Position numbers and translations under genes: made by a program | DNA from: Fimbriimonas sp. | Lineage (GTDB): Bacteria; Armatimonadota; Fimbriimonadia; Fimbriimonadales; Fimbriimonadaceae | Length of the DNA stretch: 64,000 nucleotides | Assembly (NCBI GenBank): GCA_031292555.1 | Contig: JARLGV010000017.1 | Coordinates: forward strand, 21,093-85,092 | Reading direction: 5' to 3' | Notes under the pieces: model-generated | What the model was told of the DNA's origin: nothing | Databases searched by the model: none | The model's input: only the letters and a program-made list of their open reading frames with translations | Shown here: positions 34,084 to 42,448 of the stretch, piece by piece | Layout of the letters: the number at the start of each line of letters is the position of its first letter | How positions within the stretch are numbered: the first letter of the stretch is position 1

Positions 34084-35007
34084 CTAGCTAATCTGAGCCA
34101 GAACGTCCTTCAGCGATTGAGCCGATTTGTGCAGACCTTCCCTCTCCTTATCGTTGACCACCGGTTCCAGCACCTCGACCACTCCCTTTCTTCCGACCTT
34201 CGTCGGGAGCGAGAGCGAGATGTCGGAGATTCCGAGAGTCCCTTTCTGCCAAGAACTGACGGGTAATACCTTGTCAGAGTTCAGTGCAATTGCTTCAACG
34301 ACTTCCTTTATTGAAACTCCGACCGCTCGGCCCGCACCACCCTTCAGACGGATGACCTCAGCGCCCGATTTGCGCGTGAATTCGAACACTTCGTCGATCT
34401 CCGCTTCGTAGTTCGGAAGCGACGACATGGGAACTCCGCCGATCGTCGCGGAGGAAAGAATCGGAACCATCGAGTCGCCGTGCTCACCAAGGATCAGCGC
34501 CTTGACATCGGTGGCATTCACTTTGAAGTGATCCGCCAAGAGTGATCGGAAGCGGCAGGTGTCGAGTACCGTCCCGAGGCCCAGCACCTGGGTCTGGGGA
34601 ACAAGCTCGGCCTGAGCGGCAAGATGAGTGAGGATGTCGACTGGATTGCTGACGACCACGATCGTGGCGCCATCATTGAACTTGCAGCCCTTTAAGTTCG
34701 CGAGAATTCCCTTGAAGAGCGAGACATTGCGGCTTACGAGTTCCAACCGGGTCTCGTCCGGCTTTCTTCGAAGGCCGGCAGTAATCACGACGCAATCGCT
34801 TCCATCGACGATCGAGTAGCCGTCCGAACTTGTGAACGTCTGATTCGAAGTCAGGGATGCGCCGTGCCGAAGGTCAAGAGCCTCTCCGGCGGCCATCTCG
34901 CCGTTCATGTCGACGAGGGCGATTTCGCGTACGATTCCACCGAACTGTAAAGCGTAGGCCGCATCAGACCCGACGCGTCCACCACCGCCGATAATGCTTA
35001 CTTTCAT
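34084..35007 (-). CDS. mdh: Malate dehydrogenase, LDH-like type
   Basis: 307 residues from the ATG at 35007 (MKVSIIGGGGRVGSDAAYAL). NAD-dependent oxidation of malate to oxaloacetate. The Rossmann motif is GGGGRVG. The specificity loop reads AGLRRKPDETRLELVSRN: Arg at the position that is Gln in lactate dehydrogenases selects the two-carboxylate substrate, so malate is more likely than lactate, although PDETR resembles the LDH sequence. NPVDILTHLA, DTCRFRSLLAD (substrate Arg) and LILGEHGDSMVPILSSATI (catalytic His) complete the site. The ATG at 35025 is an alternative. Confidence 0.88.
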   Translation of the reverse strand: MKVSIIGGGGRVGSDAAYALQFGGIVREIALVDMNGEMAAGEALDLRHGASLTSNQTFTSSDGYSIVDGSDCVVITAGLRRKPDETRLELVSRNVSLFKGILANLKGCKFNDGATIVVVSNPVDILTHLAAQAELVPQTQVLGLGTVLDTCRFRSLLADHFKVNATDVKALILGEHGDSMVPILSSATIGGVPMSSLPNYEAEIDEVFEFTRKSGAEVIRLKGGAGRAVGVSIKEVVEAIALNSDKVLPVSSWQKGTLGISDISLSLPTKVGRKGVVEVLEPVVNDKEREGLHKSAQSLKDVLAQIS

Positions 35008-35171
35008 GTCTATTGAGTATGGCACTCAACGATATCGAGTTGCTGTCAGCGGATACGACCTCATAGCGGTCCACGCAATCCCGCATCCGAGCAGTACAGC
35101 CAAAGGAGGGCGACTCACGATATGACGCGCGAGCCGTCCTCTTGCGGGAGTCCAGCCTTTGTACCGAAGGG

Positions 35172-37226
35172 CTATCTCTGCTTCTTAGGCGCGTGCTTCT
35201 TGTCAGACTTGGGGTGCACGTAAACCACCTTGATGTTGTCGCCAACGACCCTTACGTGGTCGCCATCGATGTACACGGTAGTGACTCGGTCAGACACTGG
35301 CTTGGTGACGATCGAATACAACTCGCCCTTTCGAAGGGAAGGAGTCAGTTGGATGTTGGCATCCACTTGGTCACTGAGCACCTCGAATCGATCGTTGTGC
35401 TGCGCATTCGTGTAGGGAAGAGCCGCCGCGGCGCGAGATTTGTCCCTAATCACCATCTGGCGCTTCATGTCGGTCCATGCCCCGGGCCTAGTGGGGTCCG
35501 GCGTCAACGTTCCATAGAGGGTTATCGAGTGTTTGGCGTCATCCTGAGACACGAACGCGATCGTGTCCTTGCCGGATAATCGCGTCAAGCCAGAAGCAGT
35601 CGGCGCTTTGTCACCTTGGATCAGAATTGTGTCTGCCTGAACGGCAGGATTAACGGTGACCACGGATATCCTGCTTTGCGTGTCGTCCGCTCTTCCAACC
35701 CGGACGACGGCCGGTGGCGCCGCCGCGATCGACGTGACGGTTGACGCAATCGCCGCTGCCGGAGCAGCCACAGCCGGCGCCGGAGCAGCGGGGGCCGGGG
35801 CAGCGACTACATCGGAAGCAGTTGGCGGGGTAGCAGGCACAGGCGCGAGTTGCGCAGCATTGCCTCTATCAACCATCGTCACTGTAACTTCCTGAGTTCG
35901 TCCGACCCTATCGGCGTGCCTAGCCGGCACGGGTTGGAGTCGAAGCCGGAGCGGAGTCGCCGGCGCAGCAGGAGCAGGCGAAACCGGTTGGACCACGTCC
36001 ACGGCGGAGTACTCCACAACGGTCGGGGCCGGCGATGCCGACTTCACGACGTATGCAACTTGGTCCCTGGAAGGCTTCGTTTGGGCGTGCTTCCGCAGGT
36101 GATTCGAGATGGTCACGGCCTTCGTGTTCGCGTTGTAGTGCGTGTAGATGTCAAGAGTGTCGGTGGGATTGGGCGGATACGGTGCAGCCTCAAGGTGGGT
36201 GCCGGCGATCATTGCCGTGCCGGCGGCGAGGGTGATGCCCATCAAGGCCAGATAGCGAGTATTCATAGTGGTTGTCAGTCTCCGGTGGGGGTCGAGCAGG
36301 CCTTTAACCCGCTCTTCGAGTCTCCATGGACGAGTCAGTAGTCCGATCGTCTGGGGAATAGGTGGGTGCCGGGAAATACCCAAGGCAACCATGAGCAGCG
36401 TGTCGGCATAGTGTGGGGCCGTCGAACTATGTAGGGCGACGTTGTCGCAAACCTCTTCACGTGCCCGAACCAGGTCGAGATTAAGCAAGTGGACGAGAGG
36501 ATGTGGCCAATAGCCGGCTTCCACCAGCCTTTGAATTAAGCCGATCAGAGGATCTCGTTGTCGAACGTGCGCCAACTCGTGTGCCAAAACGCATCGAAGC
36601 TGACGATCGTCGAGCCGATCCAGAAGTTTCTCAGGCAGGATGATCGTCGGGTTCACCGAACCGACCACAACCGGGCTGTGAACCCGAGGGGAGAATCGAA
36701 CCGGTGTATTCGGAAATCGCTCCTCGGCAATGAGGCTTTGAAGGGCGGCGTCTAGGCGTTCGTGCGAGCCCTGGCGTGCGGTTTCGCGAAGCCTGCGGAC
36801 CTTTCGTGCGCCACCGGCCAGCCGAACAAGCATCCAACCGGTTCCTACCAGCCAGATGAGGATCACCCCACTCGCGACCCCACGGGCGCGATCCAGCGTC
36901 CAAAACGGGCTTGGTGTGTTCATCGGCTCAACCAGTGGTGTGGCATAGGGTTGGCTGCCGACGATCGCGACTGGCGGTTTGGGCTGCTCAAGCGAAATCT
37001 GGAAGGTTCGCCAACCGGCCTTCTCTAGCACGAGGGTCGTCAATGGAGCCAACACAACGCACATCAGGGCGCAAACGCACACGCCGTGCCTGATCGCCGG
37101 ATTCCGGCGTGCAGCGATTCTGGTGAACAGCAACGCCACCACTGTCACAAGCGTGATCTCAGTGAGAACTCGGATGAGGAACGATGCCCATGCATCGCCC
37201 GGATAGATCTGCTGCAAGAAGCTCAT
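35172..37226 (-). CDS. BlaR1/MecR1-type M56 membrane metallopeptidase
   Basis: 684 residues. Signal-transducing antirepressor: an external signal triggers the inner zinc protease to inactivate the BlaI repressor. N-terminal membrane helices (LIRVLTEITLVTVVALLFTRIA, GVCVCALMCVVLAPLTTLVLE, GVASGVILIWLVGTGWMLVRL), then the M56 site HELAH at 216-220 with VRQRDPLIGLIQRLVEAGYW, and a fourth helix (NTRYLALMGITLAAGTAMIAG). The extracytoplasmic part (340-684) is Pro/Ala-rich (PTASDVVAAPAPAAPAPAVAAP) plus a beta-rich end; the penicillin-binding sensor of BlaR1 is absent, so the signal is not a beta-lactam in the classic way. It overlaps the blaI stop by 4 bp. Confidence 0.88.
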   Translation of the reverse strand: MSFLQQIYPGDAWASFLIRVLTEITLVTVVALLFTRIAARRNPAIRHGVCVCALMCVVLAPLTTLVLEKAGWRTFQISLEQPKPPVAIVGSQPYATPLVEPMNTPSPFWTLDRARGVASGVILIWLVGTGWMLVRLAGGARKVRRLRETARQGSHERLDAALQSLIAEERFPNTPVRFSPRVHSPVVVGSVNPTIILPEKLLDRLDDRQLRCVLAHELAHVRQRDPLIGLIQRLVEAGYWPHPLVHLLNLDLVRAREEVCDNVALHSSTAPHYADTLLMVALGISRHPPIPQTIGLLTRPWRLEERVKGLLDPHRRLTTTMNTRYLALMGITLAAGTAMIAGTHLEAAPYPPNPTDTLDIYTHYNANTKAVTISNHLRKHAQTKPSRDQVAYVVKSASPAPTVVEYSAVDVVQPVSPAPAAPATPLRLRLQPVPARHADRVGRTQEVTVTMVDRGNAAQLAPVPATPPTASDVVAAPAPAAPAPAVAAPAAAIASTVTSIAAAPPAVVRVGRADDTQSRISVVTVNPAVQADTILIQGDKAPTASGLTRLSGKDTIAFVSQDDAKHSITLYGTLTPDPTRPGAWTDMKRQMVIRDKSRAAAALPYTNAQHNDRFEVLSDQVDANIQLTPSLRKGELYSIVTKPVSDRVTTVYIDGDHVRVVGDNIKVVYVHPKSDKKHAPKKQR

Positions 37227-37615
37227 CTCCGGTCCCTCTGGGCCTTGTCGATCAATGCTCGAATGCGTTCGACTTCGTCCCCGTCGAGTTCCTGGCTATC
37301 GAGCAGCGCCATTACAAGTCCTTCGGCTGAGCCATTGAACGCGGTGTCGACGAACCTACCCACCACATGCTTCATAGTTGGCTGCTTCGGTACGGCGGCC
37401 CGATAGTGGAAGATCTTTCCCTCTGCGCGATAGGAGACCCATCCCTTCTCCACGAGTCTGGTCAAGAGCGTTTGGACTGTGTTCTTGGCCATCGTACGCT
37501 TTGCCTGGAGCTCGCGCCAGATCTCGCCGAGGGTCGTCTCCGATTGCTCCCAAATTATGTTCATGATCTCCAATTGGGCCTCGGATAGCCCTGGCATGTC
37601 TTGCGGATCGGTCAT
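37223..37615 (-). CDS. BlaI/MecI/CopY-type repressor
   Basis: 130 residues. Winged-helix repressor: LSEAQLEIMNIIWEQSETTLGEIWRELQAKRTMAKNTVQTLLTRLVEKGWVSYRAEGKIFHYRAAVPK (HTH and wing), then a C-terminal dimerisation region (FVDTAFNGSAEGLVMALLDSQELDGDEVERIRALI) holding the cleavage area. It sits in front of the blaR1-type gene with an ATGA overlap and behind a palindromic operator of its own, the standard bla/mec layout, but with no beta-lactamase or penicillin-binding protein nearby. Confidence 0.93.
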   Translation of the reverse strand: MTDPQDMPGLSEAQLEIMNIIWEQSETTLGEIWRELQAKRTMAKNTVQTLLTRLVEKGWVSYRAEGKIFHYRAAVPKQPTMKHVVGRFVDTAFNGSAEGLVMALLDSQELDGDEVERIRALIDKAQRDRR

Positions 37616-37620
37616 CGTTT

Positions 37621-37668
37621 CACCTACAGATGTAGGTGTATTCTATACCAACAAGTGTAGGTGTGCAA
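37621..37668 (-). promoter_or_regulatory. Promoter and operator of the blaI-blaR1 operon
   Basis: On the minus strand TTGCAC (37668-37663), 17-bp spacer, TAGAAT (37645-37640). A perfect palindrome CACCTACA-GA-TGTAGGTG lies at 37621-37638 across the start point, matching the TACA-N-TGTA form of BlaI operators. A second CCTACACTTG-type half-site lies in the spacer. The repressor gene begins 6 bases after the palindrome. Confidence 0.8.
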
Positions 37669-37678
37669 GGGCTTCGAC

Positions 37679-37715
37679 AAAAAAGCCCAGGTTTCGATTG
37701 CGTCGAAACCTGGGC
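37679..37715 (-). terminator. Intrinsic terminator of the Gly-rich repeat protein gene
   Basis: 13-bp perfect stem GCCCAGGTTTCGA / TCGAAACCTGGGC (37685-37697, 37703-37715), T-run TTTTTT on the minus strand at 37684-37679. It lies just upstream of the blaI promoter and insulates it. Confidence 0.88.
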
Positions 37716-37735
37716 ACAATGGCTAGGTGGCTATT

Positions 37736-39268
37736 TTAGTTTCCGCCCTTGCCCTTGTCTTTGTTCTTGTCCGAATGCGAATTTCCGTTCGACTTGGACC
37801 GAGAGTCGCTGTTTCCTCGCTGACCGCCCGAATTACCGGATCGGCTATACCGCGAGCCCGAGTCGCCGCTGTTTCGATTGCCCAGAGTGCCGTTGCCCGT
37901 TCCAGCTCGCGATCCTGAGCCGACGCCCGAATCGCCGGTTCCGCGTCGGTTACCCGAGCCTACGCCCGAGTCTCCGGCGCCGCGATTGTTACCGGACCCG
38001 ACGCCCGAATCGCCGGTTCCGCGTCTGGTACCCGAGCCGACGCCGGTATCGCCAGATCCGCGTCGGTTACCCGAGCCTACGCCCGAGTCGCCGGCGCCGC
38101 GATTGTTACCGGACCCAACGCCCGTATCGCCAGATCCGCGTCGGTTACCCGAGCCTACGCCTGAGTCGCCGGCGCCACGTCGGTTACCTGTGCCGACGCC
38201 CGTATCGCCGGTGCCGCGTCGGTTACCTGTGCCGACGCCTGAGCCGTTTCCGTCTCGATTGCGATACCGAGAGCCGCCCGAGGTCGAAGAGCCGGTTCCG
38301 CCAGTCGTTCCGCCACGGTTGCCGCTGCCATAGCGGGAGCCGGAATTCGTGTTCGAATCGCCGGTTCGATTGCCGGACTGGCCGCCTCGACCGTATCTGG
38401 AGCCGGATGACCACGTTCGGTTGCCCCCAGACCGGTTCGAACCGGTGCCCAAACGGTTGTTGTTCGGAAATGTGCCGCTGCTTCGATGAAAGTCGGAACT
38501 CCTGATAATCCCACGCTGGACCTGAATGCGCGAATGCTGTTCGAGCACCAGTCTCTCCCGCGCGGTGATCATCGGAGGACGTCCTCCCACCCAGCCGCGT
38601 CGGCTGAGAATGACTTCACGTCGAATCGGCGCGTAGACGGTGATCGAATTGCCGCCGAAACACAGCCCGAAGAACACCGGGGAACCCGATTCGATCCAGG
38701 TGCGGTGATAGTTCACGACGACCACTCCATAAGTGGAGTAAGCGTAGGTGCGGCCCCATGACCAACCAAAGGGGCACGGTCCGACATACCGAGGATAGGG
38801 CTGGTAAAAGATAACGTTGACGAACACTCCAGAAGGAGCCGTGTCGATACCCATCACTCGGTACGGGCCATCCTGGTCGACGACCAACTCGGGGTGCCTG
38901 TCTCTTACCCAATCGCACTGAGAATACATCTTGCCCAGTTCATCGTCCCGGGCGTCCGCTGCCTTGGCCAAGTCCTCTTCGAGGTTCTGCTGCACGGCAT
39001 CGCGATCGTTTTGGTGAATCTGGTTGTCGTCCTGTGCCTCTTCGTTGTGGATGGAATCCATGTCGCGGTCGTACTGCGTTTGTGCCTGTTGCACCGCGTC
39101 GGCATAGTCCTCTTCGATCTGTTGGCGTGCCGAAGCACGCGGATCAGGAAACAGTTCGAACTTGTAGACGTGCCTCAAGCCGACCAGATAGTAGTGCCGT
39201 CCCGCTTCAGCGCGGGCGGATAACCCGATAAGGACTGCGATGAGCAGTGATAAAACGCCGATCTTCAA
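37736..39268 (-). CDS. Secreted Gly/Asn-rich tandem-repeat protein
   Basis: 510 residues. Signal peptide (MKIGVLSLLIAVLIGLSARAEA); an acidic Gln-rich coiled part (residues 45-115, DYADAVQQAQTQYDRDMDSIHNEEAQDDNQIHQNDRDAVQQNLEEDLAKAAD); a globular middle rich in Tyr/Trp/Pro (IFYQPYPRYVGPCPFGWSWGRTYAYSTYG); then from residue 280 a Gly/Ser/Asn/Arg-rich disordered tail with nine 13-residue repeats at 344-460 (GVGSGNRRGTGDS type), ending in a Lys/Asn-rich tip. No family is recognised for the middle part. Probably a cell-surface or matrix protein, an inference from composition. It is followed by a dedicated terminator. Confidence 0.75.
   Translation of the reverse strand: MKIGVLSLLIAVLIGLSARAEAGRHYYLVGLRHVYKFELFPDPRASARQQIEEDYADAVQQAQTQYDRDMDSIHNEEAQDDNQIHQNDRDAVQQNLEEDLAKAADARDDELGKMYSQCDWVRDRHPELVVDQDGPYRVMGIDTAPSGVFVNVIFYQPYPRYVGPCPFGWSWGRTYAYSTYGVVVVNYHRTWIESGSPVFFGLCFGGNSITVYAPIRREVILSRRGWVGGRPPMITARERLVLEQHSRIQVQRGIIRSSDFHRSSGTFPNNNRLGTGSNRSGGNRTWSSGSRYGRGGQSGNRTGDSNTNSGSRYGSGNRGGTTGGTGSSTSGGSRYRNRDGNGSGVGTGNRRGTGDTGVGTGNRRGAGDSGVGSGNRRGSGDTGVGSGNNRGAGDSGVGSGNRRGSGDTGVGSGTRRGTGDSGVGSGNNRGAGDSGVGSGNRRGTGDSGVGSGSRAGTGNGTLGNRNSGDSGSRYSRSGNSGGQRGNSDSRSKSNGNSHSDKNKDKGKGGN
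37889..38239 (-). repeat. Nine tandem 39-bp coding repeats
   Basis: Nine consecutive 39-bp units, each coding for 13 residues of the form GVGxGNRRGxGDx, with third-position and a few codon differences between units (NRR/NNR/TRR, T/A/S at position 10). Copy number is likely to vary between strains by slippage or recombination. Confidence 0.9.
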
Positions 39269-39403
39269 TCTATTCCCCTTGTCGGCCTTGCGAATTCGAA
39301 GTACCGAACCATATTCGACATGCTAGCTAATGTTACGCCAGCGCCGGTTCGATCATGACGAGCGGAGCGTCTCGTGATTCCTTAGAAAACGGTAAGGAAC
39401 CTC

Positions 39404-40513
39404 TTACCCTGGACGCATCGAGTCGGTCGCCATCCAGCCGATGAGCCCCCCGATATAGACGACATTACCTCCCCAAAGGAGGGCCTGAATAGGCAGAACG
39501 CGCGAGGGGATGCAGGCGACGGCAAGTAGGATCGTGACCGCCGATACTCCTAGCATCAACCGAGTCGTCGAGTAATTGAACGCCTTGAGGCCAAGGGCGA
39601 TCAGCACATACAGAATCGCCGACACCCAGAAATTCACCATCGCGACCATTCCCAGGACCATCGTGGGCCCCGCGCGTCCCGAACTGCTGCTCGTCATGTA
39701 TTCGAACCGGTCGAGCCAGTTGCCGACGGCAAGCGCGGCGCCGATCGCGACACCCGACAGAAATAGGCACGCCAGAAGGCCCATTGACCAACTGGAAACC
39801 AAAGCGATGTGCCCGAATACCGGCGCCTCTGAGTTGAACGCCACGTAGATGCCGGCAAACAGCACAAACCCTCCGCCGACCATCGGAGCGAGGATCTTGT
39901 TGTCTTCCGCTTCAAGACGAGTACTCTTGCGATCGGTAACAATCCGCGAGCTCTTAAGAAGCGCTTCGTATCGACGCTGGTAGACCGGGTTGTTTGGGTC
40001 CATCTGAGCGGCATAGGCGTACATCTTGCTTGCCTCATTGACCTCGCCCCGCCCCCGGCTGATGTCGGCGAGAACCGCATACGGCACCGCTTGTCGTGGA
40101 TCGATTTGAAGGATCGTATAGGCGAGCTTCTCTGCCTCGAAATGCCGCCCCTTTCCGTAAAGGCTCTGGAGCCTCAGGATCTCTTCGGCCACCGTGGCTC
40201 CCGAATCGGTTGCGCGACGTTCGGCTTTTTGTCTGGCAGCCTCTTCGATCCGCCGCGCCGCCTCCGACCGCTTTCTGGCCTCCTCTTGGGCCCTCTTCGC
40301 CAGCAGGGCCAAGTAGTCGTCGTAGCGCTGGCGCGCGACGGGATCGGAAAGGGCCTCGTAGGCGTCCTTGACCTGTAAAAAGACCGGGCCGGATCGGGGG
40401 TCCTTCGAGCGGTCCGGATGGTGCAACAACACCAGCTTCCGATAGGCGGATCGGATTTCCGATGCCGATGCGGCAGGCTTCACACCCAATACATCGTAGT
40501 GAGTCTGCGCCAT
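39404..40513 (-). CDS. J-domain (DnaJ-like) membrane protein
   Basis: 369 residues. The N-terminal J domain (residues 3-70: HYDVLGVKPAASASEIRSAYRKLVLLHHPDRS..., with the HPD triplet) recruits and stimulates an Hsp70. A charged coiled-coil (75-110, KRAQEEARKRSEAARRIEEAARQK) and TPR-like helices (115-185, EEILRLQSLYGKGRHFEAEKLAYTILQIDPRQAVPYAVLADI) follow, then about five membrane helices from 205 (GGGFVLFAGIYVAFN, GLLACLFLSGVAIGAALAVG, VNFWVSAILYVLIALG, ...). It probably acts on the cytosolic face of the inner membrane. It lies 18 bp downstream of a gspF-like gene in the same direction. Confidence 0.88.
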   Translation of the reverse strand: MAQTHYDVLGVKPAASASEIRSAYRKLVLLHHPDRSKDPRSGPVFLQVKDAYEALSDPVARQRYDDYLALLAKRAQEEARKRSEAARRIEEAARQKAERRATDSGATVAEEILRLQSLYGKGRHFEAEKLAYTILQIDPRQAVPYAVLADISRGRGEVNEASKMYAYAAQMDPNNPVYQRRYEALLKSSRIVTDRKSTRLEAEDNKILAPMVGGGFVLFAGIYVAFNSEAPVFGHIALVSSWSMGLLACLFLSGVAIGAALAVGNWLDRFEYMTSSSSGRAGPTMVLGMVAMVNFWVSAILYVLIALGLKAFNYSTTRLMLGVSAVTILLAVACIPSRVLPIQALLWGGNVVYIGGLIGWMATDSMRPG

Positions 40514-40531
40514 CGGAACACTAGAGCCAGG

Positions 40532-41875
40532 CTAGCCGGCCGACGATACCCCCGCTCCGTAACCTGACCAGAAGTTGATCACGACGTAGCCTATATAGAT
40601 GGCGACACAAAGAAATAGGACGACGCCGACGACCTGCGCCGTCTGCGTTGCTCGCGTCGTCGCCTCCTGCTCATAGAACTCCGACATCTTGGTAAGCATC
40701 TGGTCCAGATTGCCGGTGGTTTCTCCGGTCGCAACCATGTCGATTACTATCGGCGAGAACGCCTGGGTGTCGCGCAGCGTCTCGGTAACGCCGACCCCCT
40801 CCTCCATTCGGCCCCTGGCGGTGTACATCTTTGACCTCAGGTACTCGTTTCCGCAGGCGTCCGCAGACAACGTCAGCGACTTCGAAAGGGGTACGCCGCC
40901 CCGATGAAGAGCACCGAAGGCCCGGCCAAACTTCGCCATCGACATCTGTTTCACCGTCGTGCCGATGTAGGGCGTCTTGGATACCACCACATCCCAGTTG
41001 TGACGAATGCGCGGGTTGGCCAAACCGACTCGAAAGAACAGGAACGTCACGACGATCAACGGCCCAAGGAACACCCAGGTGAGCGGCTCTGTCAATGGGG
41101 ACCATAGCCCGCCCTGCTTGCCCATCGACGAGATGATCATGTTCGCCGCGATTACGATCAGGATCGATGCGCCAATTTCGAGTTTTGGCATGAACGTCAG
41201 CCGACGATAGAGATTCCGAAGTTCGATCTCTCGATCGATATAATCGGCGACGACACCGAGCGCCTCATCGAGAAAGCCCGCCTGCTCACCCGCCCGAATC
41301 AAGCTCAGCATGACCGGGTTGAATACTTCGGGATACCGCTGCATGCCCTCCGACATCTTCCTGCCCGCGTTGATGTGCCCGGACATCTCCCGAAGGATGA
41401 CGCCCAGTTTCTGACTCTGCGCTTGCGTCGCCAAAGTCGTAACGCTCTGGACGATCGGCACGCCCGCATGCAGCATGGTCGAAAGCTGCCTGAAGAAAAA
41501 CGCTAGCTCCTTGAGGGGCACCTTGCCCACGAGGGGGCCCCAAACACTCGTCTCCATATAGGAGCGTTCCTCGGTGCTGGGCGCAACTTGGTCTGGTGAA
41601 GGCAGAAAGGCCTGATAGGCCTTGGCGGCGGCGACCCGGTCGGCCATGGCATGCTCCGCCGGCTGCGCCGAAGGCTGAGCGACCGGCTGAGCCGGCGGCG
41701 CAGGAATGGATGGTTGCGCCAGCGGGTCGTTCGGGTTTGAAGCGACACCGATTTTCACAATCTCCAAACCCTTTGACGCGAGGTCCCGGGCGGCTCCGTC
41801 GAGGGTGATGCCGAAGATAACCCCGGACGCGATCTGCCCGTCGGACGTTTTGGCTTGATATTCGAATGTCGGCAT
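40532..41875 (-). CDS. GspF/PilC-like inner-membrane platform protein (copy 1)
   Basis: 447 residues. Platform protein of type II secretion or type IV pili. It begins with the short beta-strand prefix of the family (FEYQAKTSDGQIASGVIFGITLDGAARDLASKGLEIVKIGV), a Pro/Ala-rich linker (IPAPPAQPVAQPSAQPAEHA), then two T2SSF domains (LAFFFRQLSTMLHAGVPIVQSV..., FGRAFGALHRGGVPLSKSLTL...) with membrane helices LEIGASILIVIAANMIISS, VFLGPLIVVTFLFFRV and VVGVVLFLCVAIYIGYVVINFW. A second, related gene lies 573 bp upstream. The ATPase, secretin and pilins are not in the window. Confidence 0.92.
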   Translation of the reverse strand: MPTFEYQAKTSDGQIASGVIFGITLDGAARDLASKGLEIVKIGVASNPNDPLAQPSIPAPPAQPVAQPSAQPAEHAMADRVAAAKAYQAFLPSPDQVAPSTEERSYMETSVWGPLVGKVPLKELAFFFRQLSTMLHAGVPIVQSVTTLATQAQSQKLGVILREMSGHINAGRKMSEGMQRYPEVFNPVMLSLIRAGEQAGFLDEALGVVADYIDREIELRNLYRRLTFMPKLEIGASILIVIAANMIISSMGKQGGLWSPLTEPLTWVFLGPLIVVTFLFFRVGLANPRIRHNWDVVVSKTPYIGTTVKQMSMAKFGRAFGALHRGGVPLSKSLTLSADACGNEYLRSKMYTARGRMEEGVGVTETLRDTQAFSPIVIDMVATGETTGNLDQMLTKMSEFYEQEATTRATQTAQVVGVVLFLCVAIYIGYVVINFWSGYGAGVSSAG

Positions 41876-41982
41876 CGAGTCTGAACCTTCGCAGTTAGCT
41901 TATCCACATCAACGACGAGCAAACGCCGATGATTGCTTCTAAGGACACCTTATCGATGGTGAGAGTTCATCCGATCGGTGGT

Positions 41983-42435
41983 CTACTCAACCGTTCGTTT
42001 GGCTTGGAGGGTGAAACCGATCCGATCGGTCTCTGGAAAGTCGTCGTCCCCCCGCGCACGGCAAAGCCCACGCAATTCGCCACGATGATAGGTGCCGTGA
42101 TTGATCACGTGGAGCGCAATCTCCCGGAACGTCGAGGTGAGCGCCTCGCCATTCATGCGCCGGTACTCGATGACCGGATCGTGGGCCAGCCGTTGGGCGA
42201 CGTCGATCCAGCCACTGTGCAGGCGAAGCAGTTCTTCGTCCGTCGCCTCAATCGAAGGAAAGCTCTCAACCGAGAGACCGTTGCATCGGCTCAGCCACAC
42301 CTGTTGCGCCGAAAGCAGGTGCGCAAAAATGGCCCGATCGGGCGAATCTATGGGCCGACGGTTCAGGCATTCCAGCCACTTCCGATTGGCCCAGAGGTCA
42401 AATCGAAAGCCTTCTTCGATATCGCTGCAGTTCAT
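41983..42435 (-). CDS. DinB family protein
   Basis: 150 residues. Four-helix bundle of the DinB/YfiT superfamily with a likely metal site formed by three His: HLLSAQQVWLSR (first His), HVINHGTYHRGELRGLCRARG (second and third), and an N-terminal FRFDLWANRKWLECL typical for the family. The family includes thiol-dependent transferases (bacillithiol, mycothiol or glutathione types) and many members of unknown function. It lies between two gspF-like genes, 13 bp from the upstream one, so they are co-transcribed without an obvious reason. The longer plus-strand frame over this region is a shadow. Confidence 0.83.
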   Translation of the reverse strand: MNCSDIEEGFRFDLWANRKWLECLNRRPIDSPDRAIFAHLLSAQQVWLSRCNGLSVESFPSIEATDEELLRLHSGWIDVAQRLAHDPVIEYRRMNGEALTSTFREIALHVINHGTYHRGELRGLCRARGDDDFPETDRIGFTLQAKRTVE

Positions 42436-42448
42436 CGTGAAGGCAATC

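Noticed and set aside
37878..38333. Pro-rich plus-strand repeat frame (PEPTPESPAPR...)
   Set aside because: Mirror image of the 39-bp repeats of the Gly-rich protein, which has a signal peptide and terminator on the other strand.
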